Below are positions 36,901 through 43,200 of a stretch of DNA of 64,000 nt, piece by piece; positions within the stretch are counted from its first letter, which is position 1; every line of letters begins with the position of its first letter. The notes beneath the pieces were generated by a model, which searched no databases, was not told where the DNA came from, and worked only from the letters and a program-made list of their open reading frames with translations. Both the position numbers and the translations under genes were made by a program. Source of the DNA: Eremophila alpestris peregrina (lineage: Eukaryota > Chordata > Aves > Passeriformes > Alaudidae); assembly GCA_009792885.1 (NCBI GenBank), contig WMCF01000035.1, positions 447,616-511,615 on the forward strand. The letters run 5' to 3'.

Positions 36901-39466
36901 CCCCTTTCTCACAGGGATGCTGGCTCTGGAGATGCTTGGCCGAAGAGCTCACAACGACCATCCCAACAACTTCTCCCGCAGCCCGCCCTACACTGAGGAT
37001 GTAAAATGGCTCCTTGGGTTAGCTGCAAAGTTAGGTAAGGCTCAGAGCAGTACTTAACAGAAATCCACTTGCTGGGATTTGGACCATGATGGGAAAAGAC
37101 TCTTGAAGGAGTAAAACTTCAAAGATTGGGTGAGCCTGATATCGATCCCATTCCTGAGAGTGTTTCAGAAGATCCCTACTGCTCTTTTGTCCACTCATTT
37201 GTCCCATTTTTGGGTTGTGTAGGCATGTAGAATTTTGAGGCACTGGATGAAGTACATGAGATTGGACAGGGTTCAGAGCTTGTATCTCTTCTATTCTATA
37301 ATACTGATCTTTCTTTTCCATTTCCACTATGTTGTAGGTATTCCTCTTTCTTATGTATATTTCTACGTTCTGTGAAGACTTTTTATAGTGCTCAAACCAC
37401 CTATTTTTGGGGGTTTGTTTGTTTCTACCTCCATTTTGCTCTTGGATCTTTTTTGTCAGCTCACTTTTTAAATTCTTTCTTAAGCAGTAAGAACTAAAAA
37501 AACCTTTATGAACAGCCTGTTTAGTGGCACAGCTTCTGCTGCTCCTGCTGGCAGAGCTCCACTGTAGGAAGTGATGGGGAAGCTTGACTTATGTCTACAG
37601 CCTCCTTGAAGCCTGAGTGCTGAGGCATCTAGGGGCTTCCTTGATGAGCAGTCAGGAAACAATGGAGAAGGTACAGTGTTATCCAGGTCTTTCTAGTTAC
37701 CTTGCCCACATTAGTTTTCTTTCTCATCTCCTATAAAGAAAGGTGATTTTGGGAACACCAGTAACTGAGGGGGTACCTGTTAGCACCAGACCCAATGGAT
37801 ATTGCATACTCTTCTCTGTCCCATGTGTTTGCTAGACTGTCTCCCCTAAGCCTGCTGGAGGATGCATTACACTGAGAAGAAGGTGCTTCTGACCCAGGTT
37901 CTTGCTGTGAAGTGTGATTTCTTGTTGTGTCTGTTACCTTATCCCTGTTGTTCTGACTTCCTCCTGTGCAGGTGTAAACTACGTGCATCAGTTTTGTGTT
38001 GGTGCAGCCAAGGGGGTGCTGAGCCCTTTTGTGCTCCAGGAGATCCTCATGGAAGCTCTGCAGAGGCTCAACCCTGCGCATGTGCACAACCACCTGCGCA
38101 CCCCAGCCTTCCACCAGCTGGTGCAGAGGTGCCAGCAGGCCTATATGCAGGTAAAGTGGGGCTTCTCTTCCTGCCTGTCACAGCTGCCTTGCAGGTGCTG
38201 CCTGTGTGTGCATGTCAGAGGGGAAGGGGCCTTGGGCACTGGCAGCTGAAGTGGTGCATTTCCTGATGCATCCTTCTCCCTCAACAGGGACTGGAATAGG
38301 TATCGCTTGCGTCTGTGGGGGCTGCATGCAAAGGAACTCACTGTACTGCCTCTGCCAAGGCCTTCCTGTGCTCTTCCACGAGGGCTGGGGTGGTTGTGTG
38401 TCTTCCTCACTGCAAATGCTACATGTACCTTTTAACTTCTGAACTTTCTTTGCCATGTTTTCAAGCCTCCTGTCTGCCCCTGTCCCTAGCTCATCCTTTT
38501 TGCTTTCCATGTTAGTAGTAGCCTGTTTTCCCCTCCTCACGAAGCCCTGGCACGGCTTTCTGGTGTGCCGGTGCTGACAGCAGTGGAAATGGCTTGGTCA
38601 GCTCCAGTACAGATATCCCGGGCTTTGTTGAAACCAGTGTTTCAGTGAGCCAGCTGGAATAGCAAAGCTGCCTGTTCTTTAAAACAGAGCAATCAGGACA
38701 CCTCACATATACCTGCTTCTCTTGAATAAGTGACCAAAGGGTGATTCTGTAACCATATTGTCCAGATTGGATTAGCTGTTCTATCGCCCTAGATGGTATT
38801 TTTGAGACATGACAGCTTCTTCATTTGATCTCGAAAGCTAAACCTGCTGGTTGGGGGCCTTCTTTGAGATAGAAGTGACAGTGATAAGCCTAGAGATACT
38901 TGGTAGCAATTTAGTGTAAACTTTACTCAGCCTGTGCCCCTTAGCAAAGGAGATGTGCAGTGACCAGGCTGGTGGGGTAGAATGTTACCTGGCCCTTCAG
39001 TGCTCATGTCATAAGAGGCCCTTGCTGATGCTGTGTGCTGCATTTTGGTGCTCTGAGGGAGCACTGCCCTTGGGTGTGCTGGGGTGTAGGACACAGCACT
39101 GCTGCTTTTGAGATGCACTTCTCTGTCAGAGCTGCGAGTCTTGAGACCACTGGTGGGTAACAGAACCGTGTGACCTGTCCCTGGCAGCTCCATCTTCTGA
39201 GTTTGAGCAGCAGGAGGGTGGTGAGCAAATGCCTTAAGGCTCTCTTCCCTGTTCCCATCCAGTACATCCATCATCGGCTGATCCACCTCACTCCAGCTGA
39301 CTACGATGACTTTGTGAATGCCATCCGCAGCGCCAGAAGCGCCTTCTGCCTGACTCCCATGGGCATGATGCAGTTCAATGACATCCTCCAGAACCTAAAG
39401 CGCAGCAAGCAGACCAAGGAGCTGTGGCAAAGGGTCTCTCTGGAAATGACCACCTTCTCACCATGA
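6796..39466 (+). CDS. ZSWIM8: ZSWIM8, SWIM zinc-finger E3 ligase receptor (25 joined coding exons; 5' partial)
   Basis: Joining 25 exons in one frame gives 1,763 residues (numbered here with the split first codon D as 1), ending TGA. The protein matches vertebrate ZSWIM8 from its DGLVIPL segment to the C-terminal SLEMTTFSP. Visible parts in order: conserved N-terminal domain 1-83; SWIM zinc finger with C117-x-C119 and C128-x-H130; helical region 142-370; acidic, Ser-rich disordered segment about 372-700; helical repeats 708-947; Ser/Lys-rich linker 948-1149 with a poly-Ser tract; helical block 1151-1340; Ala/Val/Pro/His-rich linker 1341-1597; conserved C-terminal helical domain 1598-1763. From family knowledge, ZSWIM8 is the Elongin B/C- and cullin-linked receptor that ubiquitinates Argonaute bound to microRNAs paired with extensively complementary targets. 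The N-terminal exon, with the start codon, lies upstream of the window. All introns are GT-AG. No frameshift or premature stop was found. Confidence 0.97.
8097..8191 (+). CDS. ZSWIM8: ZSWIM8 coding exon 3
   Basis: Encodes residues 52-84 (LYSCLANGSADEF ... DPLQIG), part of the conserved N-terminal domain before the SWIM finger. Acceptor CTGCAG, donor G|GTAAGA. The reading frame joins both neighbours through split Arg and Gly codons. Confidence 0.95.
8192..12691 (+). other. ZSWIM8: ZSWIM8 intron 3 (4.5 kb)
   Basis: AT-rich intron without a supported coding segment. It carries the clearest transposable element of the window, a truncated CR1 3' end at 10675-10786. I see nothing else with a recognisable identity. 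Confidence 0.8.
10675..10786 (+). mobile_element. CR1 LINE 3'-end fragment
   Basis: The stretch has the order of an avian CR1 3' terminus: GATGTGG, GGGACATGATTTAGTGGTG, TTGGCAGTG, then GGTCTTTTCCAACCT and two degenerate copies of the terminal ATTCTATG octamer (GATTCTGTGATTCTTTA). It is 5'-truncated, about 110 bp, with several mismatches, so it is old and inactive. It lies in the sense direction of ZSWIM8 intron 3. Confidence 0.85.
12692..12864 (+). CDS. ZSWIM8: ZSWIM8 coding exon 4 (SWIM zinc finger)
   Basis: Encodes residues 84-141. The SWIM signature CxCx(8)CxH is complete: C117-S-C119, then eight residues (TCGAGAKW), then C128-A-H130. Two more cysteines, C112 and C121, flank it. The motif is expected to bind zinc and belongs to the receptor's conserved core. 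The exon is strikingly GC- and CpG-rich compared with its AT-rich introns. Donor AAC|GTACGC is weaker than most in the gene. Confidence 0.96.
12865..14554 (+). other. ZSWIM8: ZSWIM8 intron 4
   Basis: Non-coding. The first 140 bases stay CpG-rich and the exon 4 frame stays open to a TGA at 13000-13002. The rest is AT-rich with no recognised element. It ends in a pyrimidine-rich tract and CCAG. Confidence 0.75.
14555..14662 (+). CDS. ZSWIM8: ZSWIM8 coding exon 5
   Basis: Encodes residues 142-177 (ASAVCLRAPVSESLSRLQRD ... ELPQQ), directly after the SWIM finger. Phase 0 at both ends. Donor CAG|GTAAGT is a consensus site. Confidence 0.96.
14663..17433 (+). other. ZSWIM8: ZSWIM8 intron 5
   Basis: About 2.8 kb of AT-rich non-coding sequence. 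I see no recognisable repeat, RNA gene or conserved coding block. Confidence 0.75.
17434..17515 (+). CDS. ZSWIM8: ZSWIM8 coding exon 6
   Basis: Encodes residues 178-205 (ILPTAQRLLDELLSSQSTA ... CGAP plus the first base of Asp). It is the smallest coding exon of the gene in this window. Acceptor TTTTCAG, donor G|GTAATT. Confidence 0.95.
17771..17880 (-). mobile_element. Possible antisense CR1 remnant
   Basis: GATTGGAGGGGACCTCTCCC, followed by a diverged segment with an ACTAGACTGGGTTAG-like motif, resembles the reverse complement of an avian CR1 3' region. It is strongly decayed and lies in ZSWIM8 intron 6. Confidence 0.35.
18136..18256 (+). CDS. ZSWIM8: ZSWIM8 coding exon 7
   Basis: Encodes residues 205-245 (DPTAGPSASDQSTWYLDEST ... 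KKTLHKFCGPSPVVFS). The acceptor is GTGAG rather than CAG, but the frame and protein match fix the boundary. Donor CAG|GTATGC. Confidence 0.94.
18602..18803 (+). CDS. ZSWIM8: ZSWIM8 coding exon 8
   Basis: Encodes residues 245-312, including PPAAAEWACLLRPLRG and IVREMFKRRDSNAAPLLEIL. It is highly conserved and predicted helical. Donor CAG|GTATCT. Confidence 0.96.
19654..19829 (+). CDS. ZSWIM8: ZSWIM8 coding exon 9
   Basis: Encodes residues 313-371 (ITGWWYSVRTSASHSS ... LWRLAVLDPTISPQR). It includes a Ser/Gly/His-rich loop followed by a helix. Acceptor GTGCAG, donor AG|GTGAGC with a split Arg codon. Confidence 0.96.
19830..22159 (+). other. ZSWIM8: ZSWIM8 intron 9
   Basis: About 2.3 kb, AT-rich and non-coding. 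It holds a perfect 16-bp tandem duplication at 20398-20429. I see no other identifiable element. Confidence 0.75.
20398..20429 (+). repeat. Perfect 16-bp tandem duplication
   Basis: The unit CCATCTTTATTTAGCA occurs twice in direct succession with no mismatch, in ZSWIM8 intron 9. Confidence 0.95.
22160..23168 (+). CDS. ZSWIM8: ZSWIM8 coding exon 10 (acidic disordered region)
   Basis: This is the largest coding exon (1,009 bp), residues 371-707. It opens with a conserved helix (RRRDLCSQLRQWQLKVIDNV) and the PAVEACYFNWEDAYPIPG block. It then becomes low-complexity: basic and Ser-rich stretches, SSEDSSLEPDLAEMSLDDSS, and an acidic run (DDGEEEDDY) near 660. It ends in KPLEQENRMEV-type sequence that joins the next conserved helix. 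The disordered part is the fastest-diverging part of the family. The 316-residue open frame on the opposite strand here is a shadow of this exon. Confidence 0.96.
23960..24091 (+). CDS. ZSWIM8: ZSWIM8 coding exon 11
   Basis: Encodes residues 708-751 (ILFACAEALYAHGYSNEA ... LLANPPDLKVEQPPTK). The pattern is that of a helical repeat in an alpha-solenoid. Phase 0 at both ends. Donor AAG|GTAGAG. Confidence 0.96.
24615..24794 (+). CDS. ZSWIM8: ZSWIM8 coding exon 12
   Basis: Encodes residues 752-811 (GKKNKVSTSKQTWMATNTLS ... ELQRPPASTKALE). It is predicted helical and strongly conserved. Phase 0 at both ends. Donor GAG|GTAATG. Confidence 0.96.
24795..26080 (+). other. ZSWIM8: ZSWIM8 intron 12
   Basis: About 1.3 kb of AT-rich sequence in which I recognise no repeat, RNA gene or coding block. 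Confidence 0.75.
26081..26264 (+). CDS. ZSWIM8: ZSWIM8 coding exon 13
   Basis: Encodes residues 812-873 (VKLAYQESEIAALLKKIPLG ... YRPVLPLMLASFIFDVLCTP). Acceptor ACCAG, donor G|GTACTG. A split Val codon joins the next exon. Confidence 0.96.
26848..26946 (+). CDS. ZSWIM8: ZSWIM8 coding exon 14
   Basis: Encodes residues 873-906 (VSPTGSRPPSRNWNNEMPGD ... AAVAALG). It starts with the last two bases of a Val codon after TTCCAG. Donor G|GTAAGA. Confidence 0.95.
27849..27973 (+). CDS. ZSWIM8: ZSWIM8 coding exon 15
   Basis: Encodes residues 906-947 (GMKTTVSEAEHPLLCEGTRR ... TYKDDQSKLKK). It is nearly invariant in the family as I know it. Acceptor CTGCAG, donor AAG|GTGAGT. Confidence 0.96.
27974..29211 (+). 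other. ZSWIM8: ZSWIM8 intron 15
   Basis: About 1.2 kb, non-coding. The branch/acceptor region ends in GTTAAAG, a less usual acceptor context whose position is fixed by the protein frame. No repeat was recognised. Confidence 0.75.
29212..29443 (+). CDS. ZSWIM8: ZSWIM8 coding exon 16
   Basis: Encodes residues 948-1025 (ILDKLLDRESQTHKPQTLSS, then a Ser/Ala/Gln-rich linker). It is conserved at the start and diverges at the end. Donor G|GTAAGA. Confidence 0.95.
29704..29856 (+). CDS. ZSWIM8: ZSWIM8 coding exon 17
   Basis: Encodes residues 1025-1076, a linker ending in the conserved basic stretch KVPSRLALGNRGGYNGR and KKKHTG. Acceptor ATGCAG. The donor G|GTGGGA is weak, and the following intron is only 111 bp. 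Confidence 0.94.
29968..30190 (+). CDS. ZSWIM8: ZSWIM8 coding exon 18 (Ser-rich tract)
   Basis: Encodes residues 1076-1150: MASIDSSAPETTSDSSPTLS, an Arg/Gly/Trp patch (RRPLRGGW), then the poly-Ser/Asp tract DSDSISSSSSDSLGSSSSSG. Low-complexity but highly conserved compared with the human protein as I recall it. Donor AG|GTAATG. Confidence 0.95.
30370..30659 (+). CDS. ZSWIM8: ZSWIM8 coding exon 19
   Basis: Encodes residues 1150-1247 (YKGRRLESHAPHVPNQPSEA ... RTYSSHVSWITG). It starts the second conserved helical block, with FYFELAKTVLIKAGG. The donor G|GTTACA departs from consensus at +3. Confidence 0.96.
31388..31611 (+). CDS. ZSWIM8: ZSWIM8 coding exon 20
   Basis: Encodes residues 1247-1321 (QAMEIGSAALNILVECWDGH ... 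NEIQRALVQCKEQ). Helical and nearly identical to mammalian ZSWIM8 as I recall it. Acceptor CTTAG, donor CAG|GTGAGC. Confidence 0.96.
31895..32377 (+). CDS. ZSWIM8: ZSWIM8 coding exon 21
   Basis: Encodes residues 1322-1482. It starts with a conserved helix (DNLMLEKACMAVEEAAKGGG, then VLFEVAHQWYWLYEQT) and continues into an Ala/Val/Thr-rich linker (TVAAAVTAAAT type) and a His/Pro-rich stretch ending SAYPQ. The linker half is GC-rich and diverged from mammals. Confidence 0.96.
32956..33124 (+). CDS. ZSWIM8: ZSWIM8 coding exon 22
   Basis: Encodes residues 1483-1539 (GVHPAFIGAQYPYSVTAPSL ... TGLSLSSNVA). Acceptor TTGCAG. The donor C|GTAAGT leaves a single C of the next codon, which meets the NAGNAG acceptor at 35357-35362. 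Confidence 0.94.
33125..35359 (+). other. ZSWIM8: ZSWIM8 intron 22
   Basis: About 2.2 kb of non-coding sequence with only chance short open frames. It ends at a tandem CAGTAG acceptor. I see no identifiable repeat or RNA gene. Confidence 0.75.
35360..35533 (+). CDS. ZSWIM8: ZSWIM8 coding exon 23
   Basis: Encodes residues 1539-1597 (LGSVHAGSSFPAIQGAS ... GLHYLHSAYRVG). Using the first AG of CAGTAG gives Leu-Gly-Ser-Val. Using the second (exon start 35363) gives Arg-Ser-Val, one residue shorter. Both are in frame. Donor G|GTAAGG. Confidence 0.93.
35534..36914 (+). other. ZSWIM8: ZSWIM8 intron 23
   Basis: About 1.4 kb, non-coding, no recognised element. The acceptor CTCACAG is preceded by a short pyrimidine tract. 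Confidence 0.75.
36915..37034 (+). CDS. ZSWIM8: ZSWIM8 coding exon 24
   Basis: Encodes residues 1597-1637 (GMLALEMLGRRAHNDHPNNF ... VKWLLGLAAKLG). It starts the conserved C-terminal domain. Donor G|GTAAGG. Confidence 0.96.
37972..38150 (+). CDS. ZSWIM8: ZSWIM8 coding exon 25
   Basis: Encodes residues 1637-1696 (VNYVHQFCVGAAKGVLSPFV ... LVQRCQQAYMQ). Helical C-terminal domain. Acceptor GTGCAG, donor CAG|GTAAAG. Confidence 0.96.
39263..39466 (+). CDS. ZSWIM8: ZSWIM8 last coding exon (26) with stop
   Basis: Encodes residues 1697-1763 (YIHHRLIHLTPADYDDFVNA ... QRVSLEMTTFSP), then TGA at 39464-39466. The C-terminus matches the mammalian protein almost residue for residue. The 3' UTR continues without a splice site. 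Confidence 0.97.
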   Translation, partial: YIHHRLIHLTPADYDDFVNAIRSARSAFCLTPMGMMQFNDILQNLKRSKQTKELWQRVSLEMTTFSP

Positions 39467-39865
39467 CATCGGGTCGAGCTCCATGGACACGCAACCCTTT
39501 GCCCAACATAGCTGTAGTTCCATTTACACCATCCTTCCTTCTGGTGTCTTTTTTATTTTAGTTTTAACTTGTTGGAAACCACTGATCTGATGTATTTATA
39601 CCATGACATTCCTCTCCAGCACTGTTGCGTGTTGGCGCTCTGCTTTGCTCGCTCTTCCTCCTCCTTCTCAGTGGGCTGCAGGCTTCAGAAGCATCAGGAA
39701 ATGAGAAGGAAGTTGAGCTGGCTGCCCTGTGGTGTAGTCACTGCTTTTTTTCCCTGAGCCCCGGGAGGCTGTCCTGCGAGCAGTTTGCAGTGTGATTGCG
39801 CACGTGTTAGAGGGGTTGGGGATTCTGTCTTAAATATTTATTTTGGCATTTATAAATATGTAAAC

Positions 39866-39884
39866 TTTTTTTTTTTTTTTTTTT
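39866..39884 (+). repeat. ZSWIM8: T19 homopolymer in the ZSWIM8 3' UTR
   Basis: Nineteen uninterrupted T in the transcribed 3' UTR, giving a poly-U stretch in the mRNA. Confidence 0.9.
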
Positions 39885-40266
39885 GTATGGGCTTCTCTTA
39901 CTCCACACACCATCTCCTGTTGGGGAGTGGCTGGAACTGCTGTGCACAGCAAGTGCTCCCTCCATCCCTTTCAGCAACTCCTGGTGAGAGTAGCTGAGAC
40001 TGGAGTAGCAGGGCCAGGGCCACCTCTGCAGCTTTCTGCAGCAGCTGAGGCTGGAGCTTGGGCAGTGGGTCCTTGACTGCACTGAGCTGCCTGGAGACTG
40101 CCAGAAATGCTTGGGCTCTTTCTCAGGAGTTGTCCCTCACTGGGCACTGCTGGCTCATAGAATGTTTTGATCCTGGTTGTTACAAGTTGTACAATCCTGT
40201 TTCTTTTGGCTGGGGTATTACTCTCCTGTAATCAGTTTCTTATCCCTCGTCTCTTCTCCTTTCCTG

Positions 40267-40272
40267 ATTAAA
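40267..40272 (+). terminator. ZSWIM8: Probable ZSWIM8 polyadenylation signal (ATTAAA)
   Basis: ATTAAA, the second most common vertebrate signal, lies about 800 bases after the stop. Pyrimidine- and GT-rich sequence follows within 30-50 bases. A later AATAAA at 40896-40901 is an alternative distal site. Confidence 0.6.
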
Positions 40273-40290
40273 CACTTGTTTTCTTAGACT

Positions 40291-43200
40291 GACTCTCTCT
40301 TCTCTCTGCTATGATGTTGGCAGTCTGAAGGAGCTGGCCAGCTGTGTGTCAGTGGAGCTCCTGTGAGCCCTGGTAGGTGGCTGCTGTGCTCTGGGGAGCA
40401 GCAATCCAGCACAAGCTGGAGCTCAAAGGTTTCTTGCCTGGTACTGCTCTGAGACTGATGTGTCTCTGCAGAGGCTGAGGTACGTGTTTGATGGGTGTTG
40501 GGAGAGCTGGTGGTAAGCCTGGGATGTTCTGCCTACAGTTCTGTCAGTCACTGGGTTCCTTTTCTAGCCTTGATACTGTGTGATAATGCAGAGCCTTGTA
40601 TTTACCAAGTATTGTGCAGAGCATCAGCTGCTCCTGTGTATTTAGAGAGGTATTTGGTGGACTGTGAAAGATAGCTAGTAGGGACAGCATTGCAGAAAAT
40701 TAGGTTTAGATAGCTTCAGTGTATAAGCACATAAATTTCAGGGCTTTTAAAAGTGGAATTTAGATGACTCATGGATGTTAAGAATCCAATTTCTCAGTAA
40801 TAATGTATTTTGCTTCTTACTTGGGTATAGCAAATGAGTTGTAGTTTCTGCAAGTTAGAAATATGTGCCTGATATTTTCAAATATAATCTTCAAGAATAA
40901 AGTAACTCATAGGCACAGGGCAGAAGACGTGAACAGGCTCTTTTGGTTTGGCTTTGTGTACTGCACGGGCTGGAGAGTATGACTGAGGTTCCTCTTCTTG
41001 TGATTGTGCAACAGTAACTATTTAAAGATCTCCTTATAGCTCCTTGTATTCCTCCATAAGCTGCCTAGTTAACTAGAAATGCGGATGGTCGTAGTAATGG
41101 GTCAAGTTCTTTGGTTTTTAAACTAAAGTCTGTGTTGATTGTGAGCTGCCTGTTATTGGGCAAAACAGCTGGATTTGACTGGAGAGCACAGCCTGATGAT
41201 GTGTGGAAGGTTTGGGTTCTGAGAGCACTTCCTGTGCTCTGGTTCTTGCATGTTCAGAACTGTGAAAGGAGCTTAGAGAAACATGAGTTGTCTAACAAAG
41301 TCTAATCTTTTCCTTTCTAATGCTATAGGAGGAAATCTGCGGAAGAGAAGGGAGCATGTTTTAGAAGGAAAGAAGCAGAAGGGAAATGGGTAAAAGAGCT
41401 GAATGTTAAGTATCAGGAGCAGAAGTGACTTTTAGCATTAAGGATTTGGATTGAATAGGGAAATGAAATGTCAGAGCCTCATCTGTGATATTGGTTGGAA
41501 AAATACACTTAAACCCTGAGCAGGCAAGTTTTCAGACCACTGTGTCTGTTAATTTATTGTTCCTGAGCCATGTCCCAGCAAGGACAGAAGAAAGTGAGGA
41601 AGGAGATGATGATGTTTTTCCTTGCCATGTGGCTGTGAGGTTACTGAGATATTTTTCCTTGATAAGAGATGGGATGAGCCCTGATGGCCCCAGCAGCATT
41701 ATTTTTCTGTTAAAACAGAATGATTATTACCCACTGCAGTCATTAGTTTGGTCACTATTCTGGGAGTGGGAAAAATATATAGGCTTAGAAATTCTGAAAG
41801 ACAGTTCAGCAGAGAGCTGTAAAAGAGGTTGCAGGCAACTAAAATTTCCTTTGACTTTCAGTTAACTCACATGTTTTTTCACTTGGACTAAATGTGCTCC
41901 AGGACTTTCCCGGCAACACATAAAGTGTCTCCATCTCTGGACATGTTCACCTATTACCATCTTTCTTGCCTGTGAAAATTTTCTTTTGGAGGCACTGCCC
42001 AGGAATAGGAGTTAACAGAACATTTGCTTTTGGACTTCACTGTCTTTACAGCCTATGAACAAGGTGAGTTGGAGCTGTCCTGTAATGAAATGATGTGCCT
42101 GGCAACAGGTATGGCTGGAATTAGCCAAAAAGCTCCTCTCTATCAGGCTTTGGTTATAGTCCTTACTGTTTATTTGGGATTTGTATTTTGGTTTTTGGAG
42201 AGCCCATTCAGAACTAGCCTTCTCTAGACTTACTGAAACTGAAGTTTTAAAATTTTTTTGCTTGGGTTTGGTTTTTATCAAGCCTGGAACTGTGGTATTT
42301 TGAAGCGGAATACAGTTTTTACTTTCCCAGCTTATTTAGCACCAGCTTGGCTACTGCTGCACAGTGCTGGAGTGCTCTGAACAGCCTGCAAACCTCAGTC
42401 ACTGGAAATGGGGTAAGCATTGAGGTACCCTTGAAGTTCTTCACCATCTCTTGCTCAAAGTTGTCAGCTGTAACAACATGGCACGAATTTAAAATAGTTT
42501 TCTATAAGAGGCAGGAAAGTTGTAGTTTTCTTACCTGGACATTAAGAGATGTACAGGATATAAAAATGAATTTTTCAGGATGTAAGTGGAAAGAGAATGC
42601 CAAAAGGGAAATGTGTTCGCAGAGTCTGCTACCACTGACCTTTTTTTTAAAATTTTATTTTTAAACTCAGGCACAGAAAATAAAAGAGCAAGTTGGGCCA
42701 TCAGGACTTCTCAGTGTTTGCTCACCATGACTGTTGATTGACTTTTAAGCCATGGACTGAATGGTTCCCAACTACAGTTTATTTAAAATATTTTGTGTTT
42801 TCTCTTTCTGTGCCTGAATTTAAGTGCCATTGACATGATTATGGTGAAGCCAGGGTCTTTTGGTTGGTGGTTTTTTCTTTTAAACTTCCCCCTCACTATC
42901 CCCTGCCACCAGAATAATTCAAATGTGGCTTTTGAACTAATTTCTGCTTTCTGTTTGCATTTTAAGGGTACTTGCACTTGGGGCATGGTGGTGGAGGCAC
43001 CTCTCCCAAAGTAGCATTAATCTGTGGAAGCTGGAAGTGCAGTTTGGGGCTGTTCTTGGTGAGGGTTTTCACTTGGGCTGAGGACTGGTGAGTGCTTTCC
43101 TTGAGGGCACCATGCAGATGAACTGTGTGTGCTGGCAGGAGCTGCCATTACTGAATAGTAGCTTTGCTTCTTCTAAAGACTCACTGTGCTCTGTAAACAA

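Larger units (their letters stand above)
6950..39262 (+). other. ZSWIM8: Remaining short and mid-size ZSWIM8 introns
   Basis: Gaps between the listed exons not described separately: 6950-8096, 17516-18135 (CR1-like remnant), 18257-18601, 18804-19653, 23169-23959, 24092-24614, 26265-26847, 26947-27848, 29444-29703, 29857-29967, 30191-30369, 30660-31387, 31612-31894, 32378-32955, 37035-37971 and 38151-39262. All begin GT and end AG. I see no gene, RNA or other repeat in them. Confidence 0.7.
39467..40290 (+). other. ZSWIM8: ZSWIM8 3' UTR
   Basis: Non-coding tail of the last exon, about 0.8 kb. It holds an AU-rich patch (TAAATATTTATT at about 39833) and a T19 run at 39866-39884. It ends just after ATTAAA at 40267-40272, with a T/GT-rich stretch downstream. 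The exact cleavage position is inferred. Confidence 0.6.
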